A stretch of 64,000 bases of DNA from a bacterium (lineage in GTDB: Bacteria > Myxococcota_A > Bradymonadia > UBA7976 > UBA1532). Position numbers and translations under genes: made by a program. Of the stretch, positions 49,106-58,302 are shown in pieces; the first letter of the stretch is position 1; each line of letters begins with the position of its first letter. The stretch is from the NCBI GenBank assembly GCA_030426085.1, contig JAUHYW010000011.1, positions 107,642 through 171,641 on the forward strand, read 5' to 3'. The notes beneath the pieces were generated by a model. It was not told where the DNA came from. It saw nothing but the letters and a program-made list of their open reading frames with translations, and searched no databases.

Positions 49106-50356
49106 GTGGCCAATCCGATCGTTTTGTCGATCCCGGGCTTCTTCGTCTTGATGGGCGCCGAGCTGTGGGTCGCCCGCCGTCGCCGCCAAGCGGTCTACGG
49201 AGCAGCGGACACGGTCAACAACCTGCACCTCGGCGTGGGCTCCCAGGTCGTGGGGGTGATGAGCCTGGGGCTGATGTTCGGGCTGTATGTGTGGGTCTAC
49301 GAGGGCGCCGCGCTCGCGGCGTGGCCGATGCAGGCGTGGTGGGCCTGGGTGCTGGCGTTCGTGGCCCAGGACTTCCTGTACTACGTCTTCCACCGGGCGT
49401 CGCATCAGGTGGCTTTCTTGTGGGCGGCGCACGCGGTGCATCATCAGAGCGAGCGCTACAACCTCTCGGTGGCGCTGCGGCAGTCGTGGGTGCAGCAGTT
49501 CTTCTCGGGGCTGTTCTACCTGCCGCTGGCCGTCGCCGGCGTGCCCCCGCTGATGTTCGGCACCGTGGCCGCGATCAATACGCTGTACCAGTTCTGGATC
49601 CACACCGAGCTGATCGACCGGATGGGGCCGCTGGAGAAGGTCATCAACACCCCCTCCCACCACCGGGTGCACCACGGCACCGACGCGGCCTACGTCGACC
49701 GCAACCACGCGGGCATGCTCATCGTCTGGGACAAGCTCTTCGGCACCTTCGTCGAGGAGACCGACCGCCCCCGCTACGGCACCCTGGCCCCGGTGCGCAG
49801 CTTCGAGCCGGTGTGGGCCAACGTGCAGGTCTGGCGGCTCTTGTGGCAGAAGGCCCGGGCCGCCCCCCGCCTGCGGGACAAGATCGCCGTGTGGTTCCGC
49901 CCGCCGGGCTGGCTGCCCCCGGGGGTCGACCCCGACGGGCTGGACTACGCCCCCGACGGCAAGCCCACCGACCCCGACTACGTGCGCTACGAGCGGCCCC
50001 TGAGCGGCTCGCGGGCGGTGTACGTGGGGGTGCAGTTCGCCGGCATGATCGCGGCGACGCTGGGGCTGCTCTACGAGGCGGCGAACCACCCCCCGGCGGT
50101 GGTGCTCGCCTGGGGCGGCGCCATCTTGTGGACCGTCTCGGCGGTGGGCGGGGTGATCGACGGCCGGCGGTGGGCGCCGAAGGTCGAGGCGGCCCGGCTG
50201 GCGGCGATCGTCGCGCTGGGGGCCGGGCTGTGGGCCAGCGGCGCCGCCCCGATCGTGGGCCCGGTCCTGTTCGTGGGCGGGCTGGCGTCGACCGCCCTCG
50301 GCGCGTGGACCGCCCGCCACGCCGCCGGCCCGGCCCTCGAGGTCGAGCGGGCCTGA
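49106..50356 (+). CDS. Fatty acid hydroxylase/sterol desaturase superfamily membrane enzyme
   Basis: 416 residues. GTG at 49106 preferred because GGGGG stands 8 bases ahead and MANPIVLSIPGFFVLMGAE starts directly with the first helix; a GTG at 49082 is the alternative. The eight-His di-iron motifs are present: HRASH, HAVHH and HHRVHHG. Several helices in the N-terminal half surround them; residues about 315-410 add three more helices. The superfamily hydroxylates or desaturates sterols, carotenoids or alkylglycerols using O2. The His spacing and C-terminal helices recall alkylglycerol monooxygenase-like members. Substrate unknown. Confidence 0.88.
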   Translation: MANPIVLSIPGFFVLMGAELWVARRRRQAVYGAADTVNNLHLGVGSQVVGVMSLGLMFGLYVWVYEGAALAAWPMQAWWAWVLAFVAQDFLYYVFHRASHQVAFLWAAHAVHHQSERYNLSVALRQSWVQQFFSGLFYLPLAVAGVPPLMFGTVAAINTLYQFWIHTELIDRMGPLEKVINTPSHHRVHHGTDAAYVDRNHAGMLIVWDKLFGTFVEETDRPRYGTLAPVRSFEPVWANVQVWRLLWQKARAAPRLRDKIAVWFRPPGWLPPGVDPDGLDYAPDGKPTDPDYVRYERPLSGSRAVYVGVQFAGMIAATLGLLYEAANHPPAVVLAWGGAILWTVSAVGGVIDGRRWAPKVEAARLAAIVALGAGLWASGAAPIVGPVLFVGGLASTALGAWTARHAAGPALEVERA

Positions 50357-50437
50357 CCCCCGGGGGCGCCGCCGAGATCCTGTCCCCTCGCCCGCGTCCG
50401 GGTTACGCTGCCGGGGCCACTACCGGGAGGGTCACCC

Positions 50438-51919
50438 ATGCGCATGCACCGCCGCGCCGTCGGCGCGCTCGTCGTCTCGCTCAGCCTCGCGCTGCCCGCC
50501 GCCGGGCTCGCCTTCTGCGGCTTCTTCGTCTCGGGGGCCGACGCCGGCCTGTACAACGACGCCTCGCAGGTGGTGCTCATGCGCCAGGGCACCCGCACCA
50601 TCATGACCATGTCGAACACCTACCGCGGCCCGGCGAAGGACTTCGCGATGGTCGTGCCGGTGCCGGTCGTCTTGCAGGAGGAGCAGGTCAAGACCCTGCC
50701 CCACGACGTCTTCGACAAGATCGACCAGCTCAGCGCGCCCCGGCTCGTCGAGTACTGGGAGCAGGACCCGTGCTATGTGCCCAGGCCGACGCGCAAGTAC
50801 GCGATGGCCCGGGGCGGGGCCCCGATGGACGACATGGTGATGGAGTCGGCCGGCGCGCCCGACCTGGGGGTCACCGTCGAGGCCGAGTTCACCGTCGGCG
50901 AGTACCAGATCGTGATCCTGTCGGCCGAGGAGGCCAACGGCCTCGACACCTGGCTGCGGCGGAACGGCTACTCGATCCCCGCCGGGGCCCCCAAGGCGCT
51001 GGCCCCCTACATCGCCGAGGGCATGAAGTTCTTCGTGGCCAAGGTGGACATCGAGAAGGTGCAGCGGGACGCCGACGGGCGGGCGATCCTCTCGCCGCTG
51101 CGCTTCGACTTCGAGGCGAAGCAGCTCCGGCTGCCGGTGCGGCTCGGCCTGCTCAACGCCAGCGGCAAGCAGGACCTCATCGTCTACGTGCTCAGCCCCG
51201 AGAGCCGCTACGAGGTGGCCAACTACCGCAACGTGTTCATCCCGTCGAACCTCGAGGTCGAGGACGCGGTGCGCAAGCAGTTCGGGGCGTTCTACACCGC
51301 GCTGTTCGACGAGACGCTCGCCAAGGCCGGCGGCGGGGCGGTGGTGACCGAGTACGCCTGGCAGACGACGAGCTGCGACCCGTGCCCGGTGCCGCCGCTG
51401 CAGCCGGCCGACATGCTCTCGCTCGGCGGGGACGTGCTCGGGCTCGGCGGGGCCGGGGGCAAGATCCCGCAGGCGCGCCCCCGGCCGGGGCGGCGGCCGA
51501 TGCAGCCGTTCTTCGGCAACTTCTCGTCGTGGGTGCTGACCCGGCTGCACACCCGCTACGACAAGGCCACCCTCAGCGAAGACCTGGTGTTCGTGCCGGC
51601 GAAACCGGTGCGCGGGGGTCGGGGCCACGCCGGCAAGAGCCAGGAGCCGCCGGGCGGGGTCGAGGACAGCCCGGTCAACAACTTCCAGGGGCGCTACATC
51701 ATCCGCCACTACTGGGCCGGCGAGGTGACCTGCGACAACCCGCGCTACGGCATCTGGGGCGGCCCGCCGGGCGGCGGCCAGAAGGTGAAGGCGGCCGGTG
51801 ATCTGGGCACGGTGAAGCGGGCCCCGGTGGCGCTGAAGTCGGCGGTGCGCTCGAGCCTGCCCCAGCTCGGCCTGCCCGGCAAGCCGGCCCCGGTGCGCAA
51901 GGGCGAGACGGCGCGGTGA
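50438..51919 (+). CDS. DUF2330 family secreted protein
   Basis: 493 residues. Signal peptide MRMHRRAVGALVVSLSLALPAAGLA, then FCGFFVSGADAGLYNDASQVVLMR, the signature of DUF2330, with MSNTYRGPAKDFAMVVPVPV following. Body of mixed strands to about residue 440, then a basic Pro-rich tail without membrane helix, so the protein is periplasmic or exported. Function of DUF2330 is not known. A TACGCT -10-like box lies at 50405-50410. The stop overlaps the GTG start of the multihaem cytochrome gene, so the two are made together. Confidence 0.88.
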   Translation: MRMHRRAVGALVVSLSLALPAAGLAFCGFFVSGADAGLYNDASQVVLMRQGTRTIMTMSNTYRGPAKDFAMVVPVPVVLQEEQVKTLPHDVFDKIDQLSAPRLVEYWEQDPCYVPRPTRKYAMARGGAPMDDMVMESAGAPDLGVTVEAEFTVGEYQIVILSAEEANGLDTWLRRNGYSIPAGAPKALAPYIAEGMKFFVAKVDIEKVQRDADGRAILSPLRFDFEAKQLRLPVRLGLLNASGKQDLIVYVLSPESRYEVANYRNVFIPSNLEVEDAVRKQFGAFYTALFDETLAKAGGGAVVTEYAWQTTSCDPCPVPPLQPADMLSLGGDVLGLGGAGGKIPQARPRPGRRPMQPFFGNFSSWVLTRLHTRYDKATLSEDLVFVPAKPVRGGRGHAGKSQEPPGGVEDSPVNNFQGRYIIRHYWAGEVTCDNPRYGIWGGPPGGGQKVKAAGDLGTVKRAPVALKSAVRSSLPQLGLPGKPAPVRKGETAR

Positions 51920-53892
51920 AGGCCGCCCTGGCCGCGCTCGGCGCGCTCGGCCTGCTCGCCGCGCCGGCCGTCGCCGCCGAGTTCACCCCCGCCGGGGCCG
52001 CCGGGCAGCGGGTCCTGATCGGGCCCGGGGCCCCCGACGCGCAGGCGGTGCGGGCGGCGGTCGAGGCCGACGGGTTCTACGCCGGCCCGCCCATCGGCGC
52101 CGGGGCCTGCGCCCGGTGCCACCCCGACGTCGCCGCGCAGTGGGCCGCCTCGGCCCATCGGTTCTCGTCGTTCGACAACCCCTACTACACCGCCGCCGCC
52201 CGGGCCTTCCACGCGGCGCGGGGCCCGGACGGCTTCCGCTTCTGCGCCGACTGCCACGACCCCGCCCTGGCGGTGGCCGGGCCGGTGGACGCCATCGAGC
52301 CGGCCACCGTCGAGGCCCAGGCGGGCATCGGCTGCCTCGTATGCCACTCGATGGCCGAGGCGCCCCCGCCCATCGGCAACGCGACCTACGCCCTGCGCCT
52401 CGACCCGGTGCCCGTCGGCGAGGGCCACGGCGCGCGGGTCCGCCCGGCGGGCGCCGCCGACGGCCGGCTGTGCGGGAGCTGCCACCGGGTCGGCCTGGGG
52501 GCCGAGGTGTCGGGCGACCGCTGGCGGCGGGGCCAGGACGACCAGTTCGGCTGGGCCGACGGGCCCTACGCCGCCGGGGCCGCCGTCCTCGGGGCGCCCG
52601 ACCCGGCGAGCTGTATCGACTGCCACATGCCCCGGGTGCCCGCCTCGGAGGCCGAGAAGGGCGCCAAGGGCGGCCGGGTGCGCGATCATCGGGCGCTGGG
52701 GGCCGGCACCGCGCTGGCCCGGATCCGGGGAGATACGACACACGAGGCGACCAGCGCGGCGTTCCTCCGGGGCGCGGCGCGGATCGAGCTGGCCCAGCGG
52801 GCGCCGGGCGTGGTGGACGTCGTGCTGCTCAACCACCGGACCGGGCACCCCTTCCCCGGCGGGGTCAACGACAGCAACCAGGCGTGGATCGAGTGGCGGG
52901 TCTTCGGCGCCGACGGGGCCCCGCTGGCCCACAGCGGCGTGCTCGACGGCGGGCGCTTGCCGGCCGAGGCCCACCGGATCCGGGCCCAGCCGGTCGACCC
53001 CCGGGGCGACCCGCTCGCCGAACGCGCGGTGCACGCCCTGCGCAGCGTCGTCTTCGACACCCGCCTGCCGCCGATGCAGCCCCGGGCGGCGCGCTATCGG
53101 CTGCCGGACGGCGCCGCCCGGGCCCGGGCCCGGCTGCTGTATCGCCAGTTCGACGCCGATTACGCCGCCTTCGCCTGTCGGCCGCTGCCCCCGGGGCCGG
53201 CCCGCGACCGCTGCTTCGAACCGCCGGTGGTCGAGGTCGCCGCGGCCGAGGTCGCCGTGCGCGACGGGCGCCTGATCCAGCCCGACGACCCCGAGCGCGC
53301 GCTGCGCCACGGGCTGGCCCTGGCCGGCGGGCTGGCCGCCGACGCCCGCGCCGCCGAAGCGATGCTGGTCGAGCTGCACCGGGCCGACCCCGCCGACCCC
53401 CGCCCGCTGCTCGGCGCGGCCCGGGCGGCCCGGGCCCTGGGGCGCACCGACCGGGCGCTGGCGCTGCTCGACCGCGCCGACGCGCTGCCCGACGCTTCGC
53501 CCATCCGCCACCGCCTGCGGGCCGAGGCGCTGGCCGACGCCTACCGCATCCCGCCGGCCCGGGCCGCCGCCGAGCGGCTGGCCGAGGCGCTGCCCGCCAC
53601 CCGGAAGACCTGGGCCCTGCTCGCCCGCCTGCGCACCCTGGACGGCGACCCGGTCGGCGCGCTCGCCGCCGCCGATCGACTGCTGGCGATCGACCCCCAC
53701 TGCGCCGACGGCCACTACCAGCGCATGCTCGCCCTGCGGGCCCTCGGGCGCCCCGGCGAGGCCGACGCCCGCCGGCTGTACCTGCGCCACCGCCCGCCGG
53801 ACGAGGCGGTGCTGCGGCTGCGCAAGGTCTTCCGCCAGCGGCACCCGGCGCTGGCCCCGCACCTCGACCCGATCCCGATCCGGGGGCCGTGA
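51916..53892 (+). CDS. Pentahaem c-type cytochrome with C-terminal TPR domain
   Basis: 658 residues, GTG in a GTGA overlap. Signal peptide ends AVAA (about residue 21). Five CxxCH sites in the first 250 residues: CARCH, CADCH, CLVCH, CGSCH and CIDCHMPR. This arrangement resembles the c554-type multihaem fold. A beta-rich middle (about 280-460) contains LLNHRTGHPFPGGVNDSNQAW, as in other tetrahaem/octahaem-associated proteins, and the last 220 residues form tetratricopeptide helices. Likely a periplasmic electron-transfer or redox-assembly protein; partner and substrate unknown, but translational coupling points to the DUF2330 protein. Confidence 0.88.
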   Translation: MKAALAALGALGLLAAPAVAAEFTPAGAAGQRVLIGPGAPDAQAVRAAVEADGFYAGPPIGAGACARCHPDVAAQWAASAHRFSSFDNPYYTAAARAFHAARGPDGFRFCADCHDPALAVAGPVDAIEPATVEAQAGIGCLVCHSMAEAPPPIGNATYALRLDPVPVGEGHGARVRPAGAADGRLCGSCHRVGLGAEVSGDRWRRGQDDQFGWADGPYAAGAAVLGAPDPASCIDCHMPRVPASEAEKGAKGGRVRDHRALGAGTALARIRGDTTHEATSAAFLRGAARIELAQRAPGVVDVVLLNHRTGHPFPGGVNDSNQAWIEWRVFGADGAPLAHSGVLDGGRLPAEAHRIRAQPVDPRGDPLAERAVHALRSVVFDTRLPPMQPRAARYRLPDGAARARARLLYRQFDADYAAFACRPLPPGPARDRCFEPPVVEVAAAEVAVRDGRLIQPDDPERALRHGLALAGGLAADARAAEAMLVELHRADPADPRPLLGAARAARALGRTDRALALLDRADALPDASPIRHRLRAEALADAYRIPPARAAAERLAEALPATRKTWALLARLRTLDGDPVGALAAADRLLAIDPHCADGHYQRMLALRALGRPGEADARRLYLRHRPPDEAVLRLRKVFRQRHPALAPHLDPIPIRGP

Positions 53893-53907
53893 ACGGGCGA
53901 CGGCGCC

Positions 53908-55566
53908 TCAGAGAAAGCAGCCCTCGATGCCGAGCACGGTGCGCCGCTGCACCTTGCGCAGCGAGGGCAGCCGGTCGTCGGGCTCGATCGCCGGCATCAC
54001 CACCGCCGCGGTGAGCGGGTCGAGCACCACCCACAGCGCGTCGTGGATGGGGAACCGCAGCCCGAGCGGGCGCAGCTCGGAGAACACCCCGGTCTCGCCC
54101 CGGTCGTGCAGGTCGCTGTCGAACATCAGGGTCGAGGTGCCCAGCGCGAGGCCGACCCGCACGTAGTCGTCGAAGAACAGCGCCTCGCCGAACAGCGCGA
54201 CGTCGAGCACCCCCGCGTCGACCCGGGCGCCGTACTCCACCGACAGCCAGTGGTCGCGGTCGACGTGCAGCCCGAACCGCCAGCGGCCGACGCGCCAGGC
54301 CGCGCGCACCCCGTAGCCGAACGCCGGGGCGAGGATGGCCGAGTCGACCCGGTCGTCGAGCGCGGCGCCGTGGCCTTCGATCGCGACGGCCAGCCGGGGC
54401 GGCTCGGCCGCGGCGGGGCGGGGGGCTGCGAGCGCGGCGAGCCCCACGGCGAGCGCGAGGCCCCGTCGGCGGGCGAGGGCGAACAGCGCGGCGAGCCCCA
54501 GCGCGACGGGCCAGCCGGCGGGCGCGCCCCCGGGGGCCGCCCCGCAGCCCAGGTAGGGGCCCACCGGCTCCTCGCGGGCGATCCCGGCGAACGGGCTGCC
54601 GCAGAAGTCGTTGGCGTCGGTGCAGCACAGCGCCTCGACCGCGGCCGGGTCGTCCCCGCCGAGGGCCGCCCGGCACGGCGGGTTGTAGACCAGCCAGCCG
54701 CAGGCGTCGCGCTCGGTGGCGTCGTCGGCGCAGGGGGCCAGCCCCCGCCGCAGCGCGGTGTCGTCCCGGGCCTGGACCGCCTGCACGATCGCCCCCACCA
54801 GCGCGGTGGTGCGCCGGGTGGCGGCCTCGACCATCGGGGCGACGTCGTCCCGATCGCAGTCGTCGAGCGCGTTGCTGTGGGCCAGCCCGTCGTCGGGCCC
54901 CAGGCGCCCCTCGACCGCGTCGACGTAGTTGAGCACCCCCACGACGTGCTCGACGTCCGCGTCCCAGATCATGTGGGCGTGGGCGTCCTGCAAGGCGTGG
55001 ATCGCGCGGCCGACGTGCCACGCGAAGAGCACCACCGGCACCTCGACGCGGCCGTAGTGGTCGAGGTAGGCCGGCTTGCGCACGATGACCCCGCCCGCGC
55101 TCAGCTCGGCGCCGAGCCGCACCTCTTCGACGATGGCCGCCAGGGTCCCGTCGACCGCGGCGAGGTCGCCCGGCAGGCCGTCGTCGTCGGGGCCGCGCAG
55201 CGCGTGGGCGTACTGCCCCCGGGGCGCGGGGTCGGCGTGCAGCCGGCGCAGGGCGCCGAGGTCGAAGGTCGAGTGGCCCTCAGTGTCCGGCGAGCGCACC
55301 CCCACGATGATCGACATCATCACGAAGCGGGTCGCGTCGTCGGCCTCGGCGGTGCCGGGGAACTGCAAGGTCGCGAGCAGCCGCCGCAGCAGCGGGTCGT
55401 CGGGGATCTCGATGTGAGCGTCGATGTCGACCAGCGCCGACAGCGGCCCCAGCGAGCGGGCGGTGATGCGCTCGTGGCACGACTCGCTGACGGCGGTCTG
55501 CAAGCTGTAGGCCCCGGCCGGGGTGCCGAACAGCGCGGTGAGGGCGAAGGCGAGGGCGGGTCTCAT
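53908..55566 (-). CDS. Phospholipase C/P1-nuclease-like domain fused through a MYXO-CTERM-like tail to a beta-barrel
   Basis: 552 residues; the ATG overlaps the stop of the upstream barrel gene (ATGA). Signal peptide MRPALAFALTALFGTPAGA. Residues about 20-330 hold a zinc-dependent phospholipase C-like helical domain (SESCHERITARSL; FAWHVGRAIHALQDAHAHM). Then comes LGCGAAPGGAPAG + WPVALGLAALFALARRRG (about 343-372), the Cys/hydrophobic/Arg layout of a MYXO-CTERM sorting tail, which should end a protein. It is followed at once by a second signal-like segment (LALAVGLAALAAPRPAAA) and a barrel of about 165 residues similar to the neighbour's. It reads as two proteins joined in frame. Confidence 0.75.
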   Translation of the reverse strand: MRPALAFALTALFGTPAGAYSLQTAVSESCHERITARSLGPLSALVDIDAHIEIPDDPLLRRLLATLQFPGTAEADDATRFVMMSIIVGVRSPDTEGHSTFDLGALRRLHADPAPRGQYAHALRGPDDDGLPGDLAAVDGTLAAIVEEVRLGAELSAGGVIVRKPAYLDHYGRVEVPVVLFAWHVGRAIHALQDAHAHMIWDADVEHVVGVLNYVDAVEGRLGPDDGLAHSNALDDCDRDDVAPMVEAATRRTTALVGAIVQAVQARDDTALRRGLAPCADDATERDACGWLVYNPPCRAALGGDDPAAVEALCCTDANDFCGSPFAGIAREEPVGPYLGCGAAPGGAPAGWPVALGLAALFALARRRGLALAVGLAALAAPRPAAAEPPRLAVAIEGHGAALDDRVDSAILAPAFGYGVRAAWRVGRWRFGLHVDRDHWLSVEYGARVDAGVLDVALFGEALFFDDYVRVGLALGTSTLMFDSDLHDRGETGVFSELRPLGLRFPIHDALWVVLDPLTAAVVMPAIEPDDRLPSLRKVQRRTVLGIEGCFL

Positions 55567-56135
55567 CGGCCGAACTCCGCAGAGACGCACACCCGGTACT
55601 GCACGTCGACGAGCGGGATGCCCCCCGCGTCGGGCACGGTCGCGAACAGGGTGAGCGGGTCGAGCCCGATGACGACGTCGCCCAGCGCCCAGCGCACGCC
55701 GGCCGGCCGCAGGTCGATGTAGAAGCCCACCTCGCCGGCCTCGTCGAGCGCGGTGCCTTCGAGCAGCACCGCCAGCCCGCCGCCGAGGCGGCTCCGGATG
55801 CGACCCCCGGCCGACAGCACCTCGCCCTCGACGCCGGCGTGCAGGGCCCCGAACCAGTCCTCCTCGCCGGCGCCGTCGACCGAGCGCCACAGGGTACCCT
55901 CGAGCGCGAGGCCCAGCCCCCAGCGCGCCCAGCGGTGGGTGCCGTGCAGCCCCAGGGCCAGCCCCCGCATCAGGCCGGGGTCGTCGCCGTTGGACTCGGA
56001 GTAGGGGGAGAACGCGAAGTCGGGCGCCACCGACCAGGCGGCGGCGTAGGGCGGCTCGAGCTCAGCCCGGGCCCCGAGCGGCAGGCCGATCGCGACGGTG
56101 AGGGCGACGAGCGCGGTGGGCGATGAAGTGGGCAT
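55563..56135 (-). CDS. Outer-membrane beta-barrel-like protein
   Basis: 190 residues. Signal peptide ends LGARA (about residue 24). Alternating strands throughout (RWGLGLALEGTLW, LGGGLAVLLEGTAL, VGFYIDLRPAGVRW), including DVVIGLDPLTLFATVPDAGG, which parallels ALWVVLDPLTAAVVMPAIE in the next protein, so the barrel halves are paralogues. It precedes and is coupled to the phospholipase-like fusion gene. A GGGAGG site precedes the ATG closely. Confidence 0.75.
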   Translation of the reverse strand: MPTSSPTALVALTVAIGLPLGARAELEPPYAAAWSVAPDFAFSPYSESNGDDPGLMRGLALGLHGTHRWARWGLGLALEGTLWRSVDGAGEEDWFGALHAGVEGEVLSAGGRIRSRLGGGLAVLLEGTALDEAGEVGFYIDLRPAGVRWALGDVVIGLDPLTLFATVPDAGGIPLVDVQYRVCVSAEFGR

Positions 56136-56225
56136 CCTCCCTCCCCGCGCCGGGGACGCGGCCGGCGCGCGGCTCCAGCATCGCGCCGCCGGCGGCGGTT
56201 GTCCACGGGCACGCCCCGCCCGCCG

Positions 56226-57188
56226 TCAGTCGCAGATCATGCGGATGTAGAAGACGTCGTCATTGCTGGCCTCGCCGTCGATGTTGACCCCGCCCCAGGT
56301 GTTGTTCGCCCGGCAGCGGGTGTCGCTGCCGCTCGCGCCGGTGCAGGTGCCGTCGGCGCGCACCGTGACGTGCTTGGCCGGGCCGTCGGCGCAGTTGCTG
56401 CACCGGTTGCGCCAGCCCAGGCGCAGGTGGCAGTTGAGCCGCATGTAGCTGCGGGTCTGGCCGTCGATGAAGCCGCCGTCGACCCGGAGCCGGCCCCCGC
56501 CCCGGCGAATGCCCGTGCCGGACACGGTGGGGTCGAGGTCGGCGGCGCCCAGGCTGCCGTCGGCCACCTCGGCGGTGTCGATGGCGTCGCCGGGCAGCGC
56601 GACGTCGCCGCCCACCTGCAACCCGCCGGCGGCCAGGGCGCCGCCCACCGTCAGGTCGCCGTCGATCTGGGCCTCGTCGGCGACCGAGAGATCGGTGGCC
56701 GCGGTCGTCCACAGGGCGTAGGGCGTCGCCCGGATGGGCTGCCGCCGGGACAGCGGGATGTCGTCGGCCGGATCGTCGGGGTCGCCGAGCAGGGTCAGGC
56801 CGAGGTGCAGGTCGTCGGCGGCGGTGACCACGTCGGCGATGGCCCGCGCGCCGCCGTCGGGGCCCTGGCCGACGGGGCCGACGGTGGCGGTGAAGCTGCC
56901 GGCGTAGACCTCGACGACCAGCGGCTGGGTGTAGACCGGCTCGGCGGCCTCGGGGCTGTCGTAGAGCGCAAACAGCAGGTGCAGCGCGTCGTCGCCGCGG
57001 GCGTCGACCGGCGCGCCGTCGAGCTCGAGGTAGCCCTCGTAGGGCATCATGCGGGGCACGCTGTCGGTGCGCGGGTCGCCGTCGGCCCGGGCCGGCGAGG
57101 TGGCGGCGACGAGGGCGGCGAGCAGCGCGCAGAGGGTCAGCCAGTGGACCCAGCCGGGGGTGCGTCGGATGTCATCGAAGCGATACAT
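56226..57188 (-). CDS. Secreted protein, member 1 of a tandem four-member paralogous family
   Basis: 320 residues; AGGAG 8 bases ahead of the ATG. Signal peptide ends SPARA. Common plan of the family: DGDPRTDSVPRMMPYEGYLELDG opening domain with ALHLLFALYDSPEA and GDPDDPADDIPL (to about residue 165), a central stretch of short glycine-turn repeats (DGDLTVGGALAAGGLQVGGD) resembling a beta-helix or fibre stem, and a Cys-rich C-terminal domain (NCHLRLGWRNRCSNC; GTCTG; TWGGVNIDGE; DDVFYIRMICD). No anchor; probably exported or surface-assembled, perhaps as a trimer. Lies 26 bases behind member 2 and is probably co-transcribed. Confidence 0.85.
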   Translation of the reverse strand: MYRFDDIRRTPGWVHWLTLCALLAALVAATSPARADGDPRTDSVPRMMPYEGYLELDGAPVDARGDDALHLLFALYDSPEAAEPVYTQPLVVEVYAGSFTATVGPVGQGPDGGARAIADVVTAADDLHLGLTLLGDPDDPADDIPLSRRQPIRATPYALWTTAATDLSVADEAQIDGDLTVGGALAAGGLQVGGDVALPGDAIDTAEVADGSLGAADLDPTVSGTGIRRGGGRLRVDGGFIDGQTRSYMRLNCHLRLGWRNRCSNCADGPAKHVTVRADGTCTGASGSDTRCRANNTWGGVNIDGEASNDDVFYIRMICD

Positions 57189-57214
57189 GGCAGGACTCCT
57201 GGGATGGCGCCGGG

Positions 57215-58159
57215 TCAGTTGCAGATCAGGCGGATGTAGAAGACATCGTTGCCGTCGACATCGCCGTCGGTGTTGACCCCGCCCCAGGTGTTGTTCGCCC
57301 GGCAGCGGGTGTCGGACCCGCTGGCGCCGGTGCAGGTGCCATCGGCCCGCACGGTGACGTTCTTCTCCGGCCCGTTGTCGCAGTTACCGCAGTTGTCGCG
57401 CCAGCCGAGGCGGGCGTGGCAGTTGCTTCGGACCCAGCTCCGGATGCGGCCCTGGAGCCAGTCCTCGTCGATGGCGATGCTCGCGCCCCGACGCTCCAGC
57501 CCTTCGCCGAGCATGGCCGGGTCGAAGTCATCGAGGCGCAGGCTGCCGTCGGCGACCTCGGCGCCGCCGATCGAGCCGCCGGGCAGATCGACCGGCCCGT
57601 CGATGCGCAGGCCGCCGTCGACCTGCACCCCGCCGCCCACCGAGACGTCGCCCCCGACGCGGGCCTGCCCGGCGACCGCGAGGTCGGTGGCGGTGGTGCT
57701 CCACATGGCATACGGCGTGGCGTAGATCCGCTGGCGGTTGGCCAGCGGGATGTCGTCCTCGGGGTCGTTCGGGTCGCCGAGCAGGGTCATGCCCAGGTGC
57801 AGATCGTCGGCGGCGGCGATGATCGCATCGACCGGCACCACCTCGCCGTCCGGGCCCACGCCCTCGGGGCCGATGGTCGCGGTGAAGCGCCCGGCGTAGA
57901 CCTCGACCACCAGCGGCTGGCTGTAGACCGGCTGCTCGGCGTCGGGGCCGTCGTAGAGCGCAAAGAGCAGGTGCAGCGCCGCGTCGCCCACGGCGTCGAC
58001 CGGCGCGCCGTCGACCTCGAGCCGTCCCTGGTAGGGCAGCATGCGCGGCACGTCGTCGGTGGTCGGGTCGCCGTCGGCGCGGGCGACGCCGGTGGCGCAG
58101 AGCATCACGAGCAGGGTCGCGAAGGCCGGGGCAGAGGCGAAGCGGGCGAGGTGGTGCAT
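57215..58159 (-). CDS. Secreted protein, member 2 of the tandem paralogous family
   Basis: 314 residues. Signal peptide ends GVARA. The opening DGDPTTDDVPRMLPYQGRLEVDG, GDPNDPEDDIPLANRQRIYATPYAMW, the VGGDVSVGGGVQVDGGLRIDG stem and the Cys-rich end (NCHARLGWRDNCGNC; TWGGVNTDGD; DVFYIRLICN) follow member 1 closely; the last 60 residues are almost the same. Its own promoter lies upstream with the shared palindrome (58235-58250). Function unknown; the central repeats suggest a fibre. Confidence 0.86.
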   Translation of the reverse strand: MHHLARFASAPAFATLLVMLCATGVARADGDPTTDDVPRMLPYQGRLEVDGAPVDAVGDAALHLLFALYDGPDAEQPVYSQPLVVEVYAGRFTATIGPEGVGPDGEVVPVDAIIAAADDLHLGMTLLGDPNDPEDDIPLANRQRIYATPYAMWSTTATDLAVAGQARVGGDVSVGGGVQVDGGLRIDGPVDLPGGSIGGAEVADGSLRLDDFDPAMLGEGLERRGASIAIDEDWLQGRIRSWVRSNCHARLGWRDNCGNCDNGPEKNVTVRADGTCTGASGSDTRCRANNTWGGVNTDGDVDGNDVFYIRLICN

Positions 58160-58204
58160 GATGATCTCTCGGGTTGGCGTCGGTTGCTGTGCGGTGACGA
58201 GTCG

Positions 58205-58250
58205 ACGGTAGGCGGGGGCGGGGAGCGGGCACGACTTAAAGGCCCTTAAG
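58205..58250 (-). promoter_or_regulatory. Palindrome-bearing promoter of family member 2
   Basis: CTTAAAGGCCCTTAAG (58235-58250; TTAA-AGGCCC-TTAA, nearly symmetrical) lies 24 bases upstream of TACCGT (minus strand, 58210-58205), a candidate -10 box. No normal -35 box between them. An activator or repressor site is likely. Confidence 0.7.
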
Positions 58251-58302
58251 CCAATCGACGTGCGGGTTTCGAGCGAGGCGGGGTTGCCGGGGAGGGCGGG
58301 GA

